Shown here one piece after another: positions 1 to 7,398 of a stretch of 24,091 nt of DNA (within the stretch, counting starts at the first letter, position 1; each line of letters opens with the position of its first letter). Location: NCBI GenBank assembly GCA_049601975.1, contig JBMYRC010000057.1, positions 1 to 24,091 of the forward strand. Direction: 5' to 3'. The DNA comes from UBA6544 sp049601975. Its GTDB lineage: Bacteria > Pseudomonadota > Alphaproteobacteria > UBA8366. The notes below the pieces were generated by a model. It was not told the DNA's origin and did not search any database. It saw only the letters and a list, made by a program, of their open reading frames with translations. The translations under genes and the position numbers were made by a program.

Positions 1-497
1 AATTGACCAGCGCGGCGGTCCTAGTGCCCATTGTCGACCGTCCGGAGGGGCTTACGATATTATTGACACAGCGCACCGACCATCTTCGCGATCATGCGGG
101 CCAGGTCAGCTTTCCCGGCGGACGTGTCGAGGCCGATGATACGGATCACGAAGCGACCGCGCTGCGCGAGACCGAAGAGGAAATCGGTCTTTCTGCGGAA
201 CGGATCGAATTGATCGGGCGATTGGACCGTTATATTACGCGTACGGGCTATGAGGTCGTACCGGTGGTTGGCTTCGTCAATCCGCCTTTCACCGTTAAAC
301 CTGATCCGTTCGAAGTGGCCGATATCTTCGAGGTTCCGCTACAATTTCTGGCCGACCCCGACAATCACCAACGCCATAGCCGGTTCTATAACGGTGCCCG
401 CCGCGAATTCTATGCGATGCCTTACGAAGGAAGGTATATTTGGGGCGTAACCGCCGGTATGTTGGTCAACCTTTCCGAGGTTTTGAGTCCATTATGA
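1..497 (+). CDS. NUDIX hydrolase, CoA pyrophosphatase-like (5' end cut by window)
   Basis: This is the C-terminal part of a NUDIX hydrolase that probably cleaves CoA or related nucleotide diphosphates to 4'-phosphopantetheine and 3',5'-ADP. The UPF0035/CoA motif (LLTQR...LR..AGQVSFPGG) runs directly into the NUDIX box (GGRVEADD....TALRETEEEIGL), with the REtxEE metal-binding glutamates intact. That tandem arrangement is typical of the CoA-pyrophosphatase subfamily. About 164 residues are visible. Family members are usually around 190-220 residues and the reading frame is open to the window edge, so the true start is probably upstream; the TTG at position 3 need not be the start. The stop codon overlaps the next gene's ATG (ATGA), which suggests an operon with the small membrane protein and the CCA enzyme. 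Confidence 0.9.
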   Translation, partial: LTSAAVLVPIVDRPEGLTILLTQRTDHLRDHAGQVSFPGGRVEADDTDHEATALRETEEEIGLSAERIELIGRLDRYITRTGYEVVPVVGFVNPPFTVKPDPFEVADIFEVPLQFLADPDNHQRHSRFYNGARREFYAMPYEGRYIWGVTAGMLVNLSEVLSPL

Positions 498-775
498 TCC
501 GACAACTCATCACGATAGCCGTCCCGCTTTTGGCCCCGGTTGTGCTGTATCTGCTCTATAGTTGGCATGTGCAGCGCAAGGGAGGGGAGGAAACCTCTGA
601 TGATCCGTTTTCATGGCAGGAAATTCCGTGGATTTGGCTGCTGGTCTGCGGCACTGCCTTGCTGGCAGCCACTTTGGTCACCTCCTCCTTCATCGGGCGT
701 ACCGGGACGGAAGTTCAATATGAAGCCCCGCGCTTCGAAGACGGCAAACGCGTTCCCGGGCAATTCGTGAAATAG
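494..775 (+). CDS. small two-helix membrane protein, DUF6111-like
   Basis: A 93-residue protein. Residues about 4-22 form a hydrophobic helix and residues about 46-66 (the WIWLLVCGTALLAATLVTSSF stretch) a second one, joined by a polar loop (QRKGGEETSDDP). The C-terminal tail is polar and probably cytoplasmic or periplasmic. The order between a NUDIX hydrolase and a CCA tRNA nucleotidyltransferase is one I associate with the alphaproteobacterial DUF6111 family, whose function is unknown. I chose the ATG at 494 because it overlaps the NUDIX stop as ATGA, which indicates translational coupling. An in-frame extension upstream to 440 would run inside the NUDIX gene. The next gene starts 4 nt after this stop. 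The family name is from memory and has not been searched. Confidence 0.75.
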   Translation: MIRQLITIAVPLLAPVVLYLLYSWHVQRKGGEETSDDPFSWQEIPWIWLLVCGTALLAATLVTSSFIGRTGTEVQYEAPRFEDGKRVPGQFVK

Positions 776-779
776 AGCC

Positions 780-2000
780 GTGGCAACGCGCCAAGTTACC
801 TACGACTGGATGAGGGCGTCTGATACCCGTCGCCTTATCGAGGTGTTTGAAGGAGCGGGTGCTGAATTTCGCTTCGTCGGTGGCTGTGTACGTGACAGTC
901 TTCTGGGTCTTGGGGTTCGTGATATCGACATCGCCACGGACGCACTTCCTGACCGGACCATGGAAATTCTGCGGGATGCAGGCATTAAATCTGTTCCGAC
1001 CGGAATTGAACATGGCACCGTCACCGCCGTTGTTGAAGGACGAGCCTTCGAGATCACCACGTATCGCCGCGACATAAAAACTGATGGACGCCACGCCGTG
1101 GTCGAGTTTGGGACCGATTGGCGCGAAGATGCGGAGCGCCGGGACTTCACCATTAATGCGATGTCGATAACGCCGGTTGGAGATTTGCATGATCCGTTCG
1201 ACGGCGAGGATGATCTGGCGGCAGGGCGGGTCCGGTTTGTTGGCGACGCCCAACGCCGGGTTAGGGAAGATATTCTGCGGATATTGCGGTGGTTTCGATT
1301 TCACGCCCATTACGGCAAACCACCGCCCGATATGGATGCGTTAGGTGCCTGTCGTGGGTTTGCCTTCCGGATCCCTGATCTTTCAGGGGAACGCATTCGG
1401 TATGAGTTGCTGCGCCTTTTGGCGGCGGATGATCCGGTGCCAAGCATTGAGTTGATGATCGAGACGGATGTGATTGACGCAGTGTTGGGTCGCGGTCGAC
1501 AAATCCAACGTCTAGTGAACCTTTGCGCGATCGAGCGTGAGACAGAAATGCCGCCCGATCCATTACTGCGCCTTGCGGCCTTGATCGGGTCACCTGGGAT
1601 GGCGGTGCCTTTGGCCGAACGGCTGCGCCTGTCCAATGCCGAACAAAAAAGGTTACTCGCCGCCCTCGGCACCGAACCATCCCTTGGTTTGGACACGTCG
1701 GAAGCGGACCGAGTGCGCATTTTCTGCCGTCTTGGAAACCGCATCGCGGAAGATCGTATCCTCATGGCCTGGGCGGCGAACCCATCGGCAACGGCTTGGC
1801 GGGAATGGTTGGAGGCGGTGCGGACCTTTGATGTGCCGGCATTTCCGCTCTCCGGGCGCGACGTAATGGCGGAAGGGGTTTCCGCCGGTCCCGCTGTTGG
1901 GGAAGCGCTTCGACAAATCGAGGATTGGTGGATCGATGCCAGGTTTATGCCCGACCGCGCCCAGTGTCTGGCGCATCTCAAAGATATACTGGGAACCTAA
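780..2000 (+). CDS. cca: CCA tRNA nucleotidyltransferase (class II poly(A) polymerase family)
   Basis: Adds or repairs the 3'-terminal CCA of tRNAs using CTP and ATP. The 406-residue protein has the class II nucleotidyltransferase signature: GGCVRD (residues 34-39) followed by the metal-binding DID (48-50), then RRDFTINAMS (about 120-129) and the ERxxEDxLRxLR-like segment REDILRILRWFRFHA (about 163-177). Length is normal for alphaproteobacterial members, which lack a full HD domain. Translation is assumed to begin at GTG 780, 4 nt after the preceding stop. An ATG at 810 (MRASDTRR) is a possible alternative start, and neither has a strong Shine-Dalgarno sequence. It is the last gene of the NUDIX operon. 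The family also contains poly(A) polymerases, but the RRDFTINAM motif and the context favour CCA addition. Confidence 0.92.
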   Translation: MATRQVTYDWMRASDTRRLIEVFEGAGAEFRFVGGCVRDSLLGLGVRDIDIATDALPDRTMEILRDAGIKSVPTGIEHGTVTAVVEGRAFEITTYRRDIKTDGRHAVVEFGTDWREDAERRDFTINAMSITPVGDLHDPFDGEDDLAAGRVRFVGDAQRRVREDILRILRWFRFHAHYGKPPPDMDALGACRGFAFRIPDLSGERIRYELLRLLAADDPVPSIELMIETDVIDAVLGRGRQIQRLVNLCAIERETEMPPDPLLRLAALIGSPGMAVPLAERLRLSNAEQKRLLAALGTEPSLGLDTSEADRVRIFCRLGNRIAEDRILMAWAANPSATAWREWLEAVRTFDVPAFPLSGRDVMAEGVSAGPAVGEALRQIEDWWIDARFMPDRAQCLAHLKDILGT

Positions 2001-2048
2001 GGCGATATTTGCTTCGCCTGGTTCCAGCTTATCTTTTTCGATAGCTGG
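2000..2048 (+). promoter_or_regulatory. two short hairpins in the leader of the TauD-like gene
   Basis: Between the cca stop and the TauD-like start lie two consecutive inverted repeats. The first is AGGCGA / TCGCCT (2000-2005 with 2014-2019). The second is CCAGCTtATC / GATAGCTGG (2024-2033 with 2040-2048), with a TTTTTC loop and one bulged T. The second ends just before the ribosome binding site AGGAG at 2050-2054. Neither is followed by a T-run, so neither is a textbook terminator. They may attenuate read-through from cca or protect an mRNA end. This is structure seen by eye only. Confidence 0.3.
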
Positions 2049-2061
2049 CAGGAGATGTTAT

Positions 2062-2895
2062 ATGAGCCTTGATGTGCGGCCGCAGATGGAGAACGGGTTT
2101 TTCGCCGAGATTTACGGTGCCGACCTGACCCGTTTTGACGACAGCCAATTCGACGAAATTCGTCAGGCGCATTTGCGCCATGGGGTGATCGTCATTCGCG
2201 AGCAGGCGTTATCGCCGGATCAACAAATCGCCTTTTCTCGACGTTTCGGGCCGCTCTCGATACACGTGCTGGAAGAGCAACTCTTGGTGGGATACCCGGA
2301 AATACTATTGGTGACCAATAAGAAAGAGAACGGGCGCTATCTCGGCATTCCCGACCTCGGTCGGCAATGGCACACGGATCAATCCTATCAGGAAACACCG
2401 GCGCTCGGCTCGTTGCTTTATGCATTGGAAGTGCCGGGCGACGGCAGCGGTGACACTCATTTCGCCGATATGACTGCGGCTTACGAAGCGCTACCGCAGG
2501 GCGAGCGGAAATGGCTCGACGGTCTGCAGGCGGAGCATCGATACGATCATAAACATGAGAATTTCGAACTCAGCGACAATCAGGTCGACCGTCTGCCGGG
2601 CGTTTTGCATCCGCTCATTCGCACGCATCCAGAGACCGGTCGCAAGGCGCTTTATCTCGGCGTTCAGTTGGTCAAGTGCATCGTGGGCCTCTCTCCAGAC
2701 GACAGTACCGAGACGCTGGAACGATTACATGCACATTGTACGCAACCGACATTCGTCCACCGGCACAAATGGCGGAAAGGCGATCTCATGTTTTGGGATA
2801 ATCGGTGCACAATGCACGCCGCACAGACCTATGACGATCAACGATATACGCGGCATATGCATCGGACGACCGTCGTTGGCGACCGGCCGTTCTAG
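2062..2895 (+). CDS. TauD/TfdA-family Fe(II)/2-oxoglutarate-dependent dioxygenase
   Basis: A predicted non-heme iron dioxygenase of 277 residues that would couple 2-oxoglutarate decarboxylation to hydroxylation of an organic substrate. The iron-binding facial triad is visible: H104 and D106 in WHTDQSY, and H252 in CTMHAAQTY. The 2-oxoglutarate-binding arginine is R268 (RHMHRTTV). Length is normal for the family (about 270-300). The ATG at 2062 is preceded by CAGGAGATG at a good distance; the frame stays open upstream to 1897, but that part overlaps cca. The substrate cannot be read from sequence. Taurine, 2,4-D-like aryloxyalkanoates, carnitine-type compounds and others are all handled by this family. 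The enoyl-CoA hydratase-like gene starts 18 nt downstream on the same strand. Confidence 0.88.
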   Translation: MSLDVRPQMENGFFAEIYGADLTRFDDSQFDEIRQAHLRHGVIVIREQALSPDQQIAFSRRFGPLSIHVLEEQLLVGYPEILLVTNKKENGRYLGIPDLGRQWHTDQSYQETPALGSLLYALEVPGDGSGDTHFADMTAAYEALPQGERKWLDGLQAEHRYDHKHENFELSDNQVDRLPGVLHPLIRTHPETGRKALYLGVQLVKCIVGLSPDDSTETLERLHAHCTQPTFVHRHKWRKGDLMFWDNRCTMHAAQTYDDQRYTRHMHRTTVVGDRPF

Positions 2896-2913
2896 GTCTG
2901 CGGAAAGGGTTTC

Positions 2914-3666
2914 ATGAGTAGCGTTATCTGTGAAAGAGTGGACGATTGTGTTCGCATTAGATTGTCGAATGGAGTTGCCAACACCCTGACAACCGAGGTA
3001 TTGCGAGAAGTTGCGCTCGCGATTGATGAGGCGCAGCGTTCGGTGCGTGGCATCATGTTGTGTGGTGGTGATCAATTCTTTTCCAATGGTGTTGATCTCG
3101 ATTGGGCACTGGCATAATCCACTTCTGGCATGCGTGCCCTGTTTCTCGAATTGGGTGGATGTATTCTGAAGCTAATGGAATCGCCCCTGCCGATAGTCGG
3201 CGTCGCGAAGTGCCACGTTATTGGTGGGGCGCTCGCGATGTTGCTGGCTTGTGACTATAGATATGCTGGCAGCGGACGTGTGCTGCTCGGTAAGTCGGAA
3301 ATCTTGCTTGGTGTGCCGAATCCCTATTTCGGCGACCAACTACTGCGTTTCGTCGCTGGTGACTTTGTGGCATCGGACATGATTTACTCAGGCAAGTTGG
3401 TTCCTGCCGAAGAGGCGCTTGCATTGCATTTGATACACAGTGTGGAAGAGAAATCCGAGATCGAGGACATCGCTCTCGAGAAACTTGGTGAACTGTGCGA
3501 ACTCGTGCCCGAAGCTTTTGCGGAATCGAAACGGATGCGGGTGGGGAAATTCTGCGCGGATGTCAGAAATCAGATGTCGGCGTGGGTCGCCCGGCAAGTC
3601 GAGATCTGGAACAGTGACGATGCACAGATGAGATTGCGCGCGGCGGCAGAACGCCCGGCGCGCTAG
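2914..3666 (+). pseudogene. enoyl-CoA hydratase/isomerase family gene interrupted by an in-frame TAA
   Basis: A crotonase-fold gene of about 250 codons that would act on acyl-CoA substrates. The first segment (2914-3114) carries the first oxyanion-hole region FFSNGVDLDWAL. The second carries CHVIGGALAMLLACDYRYA and a glutamate in GKSEILLG (codon 129), a position used as the catalytic acid in enoyl-CoA isomerases. Both segments are in the same frame, separated only by TAA at 3115-3117, so a single base change such as CAA to TAA would explain the break. Without read-through the product is a 67-residue N-terminal fragment. An ATG at 3130 could in principle start the remainder, but it would lack the first oxyanion-hole strand and has no ribosome binding site. 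This is either a real nonsense mutation or a base-call error. Confidence 0.8.
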
Positions 3667-3709
3667 GCTCATCGTGAGAGATTGCCGGTCAGCGTAAAAT
3701 GTTTCGGGC

Positions 3710-4255
3710 CTAGTCCGTGATCGGGGTGCGGCCGACCCGGGGATGTGGGCGGCCACCGTCGGCGACCGCCATGCAGAGCACAATCTCGTCGGCGCGCGGC
3801 GCGTCGGCCACCATCACGGTCGTGGTGTCAAAGTGATTGAAGGACCAAGCTTCGTCTTTATGGCCAAGCGGTAGATCGATCGGTGTGCCGACGGGGGCGA
3901 CCTTTGCATTCGAGGGAATCAAGGCGGCTCCACCACCGACTGCATCGCGCATCGGCTTGCCCAATTTTGGGTGGATCACGGCGCCGCCATGCTCGATATC
4001 GCCGTCAACTCCGACGATGGCCGCTTTGCCGTAGCTGACCGGCGGTCCGCCCAGCATGGCGACCGCGTCGTCCATGAGCCGCGTGCCGAGTTCGCCACTA
4101 ATATCGAAGAGTGGCGATAAGTCTTCGCCGAAAGTACCCGCGAATGGGTTTTGGATGACTGCGATGGCGACGACCCGAGTGATCGGGTCACACGCCTTAC
4201 CGGAGCTGTCCGTCTCGGTGGTCTCCTTGATGATCATGGTCTTGCGAAGCTTCAT
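3710..4255 (-). CDS. amino acid synthesis family protein (AA_synth, PF06684 / DUF1185-like)
   Basis: A 181-residue soluble protein with no signal peptide or membrane helix. Blocks I associate with the AA_synth (formerly DUF1185) family are visible: NPFAG, GKAAIVGVDGDIEHGGAVIHPKLG, a glycine/alanine-rich DAVGGGAALIPSN, and the polar DEIVLCMAVADGGRPHPRVG near the C terminus. The family is widespread in proteobacterial catabolic clusters but its biochemical role is poorly defined. AAAGGATCGAG precedes the ATG at 4255. The MFS transporter ends 30 nt upstream on the same strand, so the two are probably co-transcribed, and transport plus processing of a small organic compound is a reasonable inference. 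It ends convergently with the broken enoyl-CoA hydratase gene. Confidence 0.8.
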   Translation of the reverse strand: MKLRKTMIIKETTETDSSGKACDPITRVVAIAVIQNPFAGTFGEDLSPLFDISGELGTRLMDDAVAMLGGPPVSYGKAAIVGVDGDIEHGGAVIHPKLGKPMRDAVGGGAALIPSNAKVAPVGTPIDLPLGHKDEAWSFNHFDTTTVMVADAPRADEIVLCMAVADGGRPHPRVGRTPITD

Positions 4256-4285
4256 ATCTCGATCCTTTAAGGTAAGGTTGCAGGC

Positions 4286-5485
4286 TTACGAAGCGGTCTT
4301 GCTCGATAATCGTTCCAACGGTTGCTCCCGGATAGGCCAGTGCAACAGCGCGGCGATCAGACCCAGTGCCACCGATGCCATCCACATTAAGTCGTACGAC
4401 CCGGTTAATTCGTGCACGAGGCCGCCTAGATACGCACCGGCGAAACTGCCAAATTGGTGGCTCATCATGACAAAGCCAAACAGCATCGAGAAATAGCGTG
4501 TCCCGAATACCTGAGCGACAATGCCGCTTGTCAGGGGGACCGTTGCCAACCACAGGAAACCCATGCATATGCCAAAAAATATGGCTGTCATATCATTGAT
4601 GGGAACGATTAGAACCAACGCCATAAGAACTGCTCGGCTAAGGTAGAGACCCGTCAATAGGTTTTTCTTACTAAAGCGATCGCCGAGCGCACCGAATAGA
4701 TATGCGCCCGCCACATTACAGAGCCCGATCAGACCAAGCGATATGGAGGCGTATGTAGAGGAGACCCCTTCATCCGTTAAAAATGCTGGAAGGTGGGTTC
4801 CTACGAATGTCACGTGAAAACCACAGACGAAAAAACCGAGGGTCAACAGGATATAACCGGTATGCGAACGGGCTTCACCGATAGCTTCGCGCAAGGACTG
4901 TTTGGGCCCCCCAAACTCGATCTCCGGCGCCCCGCGCAGACCGATTACCATGAATGGTAAGACGGCCACTATGAGCGCGATGACGGCGAAAGTTTCGCGC
5001 CAACCCAAGGCGTCGATGAGTTTCTGCGCACCGGGAACGAAAAAGAACATGCCGAACGAGGTGGCGGCGATGACGGTACCGAAGACCAGACCGCGATGTT
5101 CGTTGGGTACAACCTTGCCGACCGCGCCCAGGACTAAGACTTGGGTAGGGCCGCTCAATCCCAAACCGACCAGCAGGCCGAGGGAGAGGAACAAATCCAT
5201 TGGGGTTGTGCTGACACTCGTCCACCAGAGGCCGAGCGCGTATAGGATCGCGCCAGCGACGATGATTCGAATTGAGCCGTAGCGATCCGCGAGCAAGCCG
5301 GCGACCGGTTGCGACACGCCATAGAGAAGTGCCTGAGCGGCGATGACGAGGCCGAAAAAGTCGCGACCAATGTCCAAATCCAACGTCACCGGTACCTGGA
5401 AGACGCCGAAAATCTGCCGTATTCCGCCGCCGATCATCACGATGATAACGCCGCAGATGACCATGAACCAAACCTGACGCGTCAT
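4286..5485 (-). CDS. MFS transporter
   Basis: A major facilitator superfamily permease of 399 residues with about 12 hydrophobic segments. The loop between helices 2 and 3 carries the MFS motif A (GLLADRYGSIR). The N-terminal GGGIRQIFGVF segment and overall pattern resemble the oxalate/formate- and monocarboxylate-like MFS branch, so an organic anion is a guess for the substrate. I placed the start at the ATG at 5485 because CAGGAGA lies about 9 nt before it and the protein then begins just before helix 1. An in-frame ATG at 5533 would add 16 residues (MSANVVPLNTFRRSNP) and has only a weak GAAGGG in front. It probably forms an operon with the AA_synth gene 30 nt downstream and is divergent from the cupin gene. 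Confidence 0.88.
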   Translation of the reverse strand: MTRQVWFMVICGVIIVMIGGGIRQIFGVFQVPVTLDLDIGRDFFGLVIAAQALLYGVSQPVAGLLADRYGSIRIIVAGAILYALGLWWTSVSTTPMDLFLSLGLLVGLGLSGPTQVLVLGAVGKVVPNEHRGLVFGTVIAATSFGMFFFVPGAQKLIDALGWRETFAVIALIVAVLPFMVIGLRGAPEIEFGGPKQSLREAIGEARSHTGYILLTLGFFVCGFHVTFVGTHLPAFLTDEGVSSTYASISLGLIGLCNVAGAYLFGALGDRFSKKNLLTGLYLSRAVLMALVLIVPINDMTAIFFGICMGFLWLATVPLTSGIVAQVFGTRYFSMLFGFVMMSHQFGSFAGAYLGGLVHELTGSYDLMWMASVALGLIAALLHWPIREQPLERLSSKTAS

Positions 5486-5567
5486 AGGATTGCTTCTCCT
5501 GAAAGTGTTAAGGGGAACAACATTGGCGCTCATCTATCCCTTCAAGCGCACTTTTCCAACCCAATAG

Positions 5568-5600
5568 GTCCTTTAGGATACAATTCGTGATCTTAAGGAC
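5568..5600. promoter_or_regulatory. inverted repeat between divergent MFS and cupin genes (candidate operator)
   Basis: GTCCTTTAG at 5568-5576 and CTTAAGGAC at 5592-5600 are inverted copies, matching 8 of 9 positions around a 15-nt spacer. The left arm is also inside a local palindrome, TCCTttAGGA (5569-5578). The position, upstream of both divergent genes and touching the presumed cupin ribosome binding site (AAGGA), suits a binding site for a dimeric regulator controlling both genes. No regulator gene is in the neighbourhood, so this remains a structural observation. Confidence 0.35.
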
Positions 5601-5610
5601 GATTTGGACG

Positions 5611-6014
5611 ATGAACGCGACCAGAAACGCAAAAACCATAAATCTCGCCGATATCATAAAATTTTCTTCAGACGCACGGGTCAATCAAGAGGTCTGTCGA
5701 CAGACCGTTTGATAGTCCGCATGAATTGTTATGAGCCGGGGCAAGTAACACCGATGCACATGCATCCGGAAGAAGACGAGGTCATGTATATTGTTGAAGG
5801 CGAAGGGATTGTGACGTTCAAGGATCGCGGCGATCTGCCGGTGAAGGCGGGTGAATTTGTCTGCCTACCATCAGATCAATATCACCAAATCACCGCCGGC
5901 TTCGAGGGCCGCATGGTCCTGATCTATTTCATGACGCCGGAATACGGCAGTGTCCGACCGGAAGAGCCAACGGACGAATCCGCGGTTAAACGGCTGCCCG
6001 GCGAGAAAGCATAG
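5611..6014 (+). pseudogene. cupin-domain gene with an apparent 1-nt frameshift
   Basis: A small single-domain cupin. Motif 1 (HMHPEEDEVMYIVEGEG, the HxHx4Ex6G pattern) and motif 2 (GEFVCLPSDQYHQI) are intact, so metal binding is expected in the beta-barrel part. The domain's frame opens upstream only into a strongly basic, unconvincing N terminus from a TTG at 5604. The ATG at 5611 lies in another frame and gives a cupin-like N terminus (INLADIIKFSSDARVNQEV) that hits TGA at 5710-5712. Joining the two frames between about 5692 and 5703 (one base missing) gives a continuous protein of about 134 residues leading into TDRLIVRMNCYEPGQ. The role is unknown; small cupins of this kind often accompany catabolic genes. 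It ends 13 nt from the convergent SDR. Confidence 0.7.
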
Positions 6015-6027
6015 GAAGCGGTGATAA

Positions 6028-6813
6028 TTAGAATGTACCTGGCGTCAATCCGGTGCGTCCGCCATCAAGGGTGATGACGCTGCCGTTCATATAGGACGAC
6101 GCGTCGCTTGCCAGATAAAGCGCCGCCTCAGCGGCTTCCTCGAACCGCCCGGCACGGGCCAGCGGCGTCGCTCGGATTTTACGTTGTTCGTCCGCCGGAT
6201 TGCGTGACAGCGTCGTGCCACGCGCGGGAATGCCGTCCTCGCCGTTACGCAGCAAACCCGTATTGATACAATTCACTCGGATATCGTGCCGTGCCAACCA
6301 ATGGCCCATCACATGTGTAAGTGGCTGCAGCCCGCCCTTGGCGGCTGAATAGGCAGTCAGCGTGGGATTGCCTAGCACGCCGTCGATGGAGCCATGATGA
6401 ATGATCGTTGCGCCGCCCGCTGCTTTCAACGCCGGTAGAAGTTTTTGGCTGCACAGGAAAGGTGCGGTGAGGTTGACGGCGATTTGACGGTTCCAATCTT
6501 CGAGAGAGATGTCCTCGAATTCAGCTGGCTCCGTCAGGACAGTGTTGTTGAATAGGATATGGAGGGTGTCCCGCCACGCCATGCAGGATCGCGCCATGCT
6601 CTCGATGGCCGTCGAATGCGCGAGGTCGCATCCAACAAAAACGGCATCCCCACCTCTGGTACGGATCAGCGCCGCAGTTTCTTCGCCCATCGCCGTATCG
6701 TTCTCGACACAGGCAACGGCCGCACCTTCACGGGCGAAGAGCGAGCTCGCGGCTCGGCCTGCGCCTGAACCTGCACCGATGACGACTGCATTCTTTCCCG
6801 TGAGGCGGCCCAT
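6028..6813 (-). CDS. short-chain dehydrogenase/reductase (SDR), classical type
   Basis: A 261-residue NAD(P)-dependent oxidoreductase of the classical SDR family. The cofactor-binding GAGSGAG motif is near residues 13-19, with the usual preceding threonine replaced by isoleucine. The catalytic serine lies in HHGSIDG, and the YxxxK pair is YSAAK. The structural NNAG motif reads NNTV, an unusual variant. The C terminus has the common SYMNGSVITLDGG block. Substrate is not predictable. It starts 3 nt after the stop of the exported-protein gene, so it is the last gene of the trmL-hemF-exported protein-SDR run. Confidence 0.88.
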   Translation of the reverse strand: MGRLTGKNAVVIGAGSGAGRAASSLFAREGAAVACVENDTAMGEETAALIRTRGGDAVFVGCDLAHSTAIESMARSCMAWRDTLHILFNNTVLTEPAEFEDISLEDWNRQIAVNLTAPFLCSQKLLPALKAAGGATIIHHGSIDGVLGNPTLTAYSAAKGGLQPLTHVMGHWLARHDIRVNCINTGLLRNGEDGIPARGTTLSRNPADEQRKIRATPLARAGRFEEAAEAALYLASDASSYMNGSVITLDGGRTGLTPGTF

Positions 6814-6816
6814 CCG

Positions 6817-7362
6817 CTAATTCGCGTATTTGATAAGCTTGCCTTTGACCGTCCGGAACGGCTCGCCGTCACGGACCCGCTGGAAGATGAAATCCATGCC
6901 TGACGGTTTGATTGTGCGTTCATAAATTTGCATGTCGTAACGCCCCTCGTGATCGATCAGCAGGGCGTAGACATACAGAGTTTGTTTTGCGATCCGGGCC
7001 CATGCGTACTTACCGCCTAGCAAGGGGTCGGCAAGGTCGATCGCGCGATAGATGCCGGGTTTGTCCGTTGCGAGGAAGGTCGCGGATTGCGCCTTACGTT
7101 TGACCTTCGGGTTGTTTGGGTCGCCGCCGCTTCGGATGATCGTCGCCCAATCAACTTTGAAACCCTGGCCTTCCGGCTGAATCGTGACGTCGAAATCCCG
7201 CACCGTGACGCCAAAATAAATGCTGTCTCGGTTCTCCGCGACACCGCCGCCCTTGAACGATCCAAAGAACGCGCTGAGCGGCAGGTCTTGCGCGGCCACC
7301 GCTGACAAGCTTGCCCCACAAACGACACATAAAACCGCTAAGAATCTATAAATTCCCAACAT
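6817..7362 (-). CDS. conserved hypothetical exported protein
   Basis: I do not recognise a named family. The 181-residue protein starts with a signal peptide (positively charged MLGIYR, hydrophobic FLAVLCVVCGASLSAV, then AAQD as a likely cleavage site), so the mature protein of about 158 residues should be periplasmic or secreted. It contains no cysteine after the signal and shows alternating hydrophobic/polar strands (SIYFGVTVRDFDVTIQ, TLYVYALLI, YDMQIYERTI), suggestive of a beta-barrel or lipocalin-like fold. I chose the ATG at 7362 because AAAGGGGGAAAGCGCG precedes it; a GTG at 7389 would add residues in front of the signal peptide. It lies between hemF (36 nt upstream) and the SDR (3 nt downstream). 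Confidence 0.75.
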   Translation of the reverse strand: MLGIYRFLAVLCVVCGASLSAVAAQDLPLSAFFGSFKGGGVAENRDSIYFGVTVRDFDVTIQPEGQGFKVDWATIIRSGGDPNNPKVKRKAQSATFLATDKPGIYRAIDLADPLLGGKYAWARIAKQTLYVYALLIDHEGRYDMQIYERTIKPSGMDFIFQRVRDGEPFRTVKGKLIKYAN

Positions 7363-7398
7363 CGCGCTTTCCCCCTTTTCCCAATTCACCGCTTAATC

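Noticed and set aside
690..1310. A 206-codon minus-strand frame opposite cca and the small membrane gene
   Set aside because: It shows no domain, signal or ribosome binding site and is explained as a shadow of cca.
1897..2061. An N-terminal extension of the dioxygenase into cca
   Set aside because: It overlaps cca out of frame, and ATG 2062 has a strong ribosome binding site and begins at the family N terminus.
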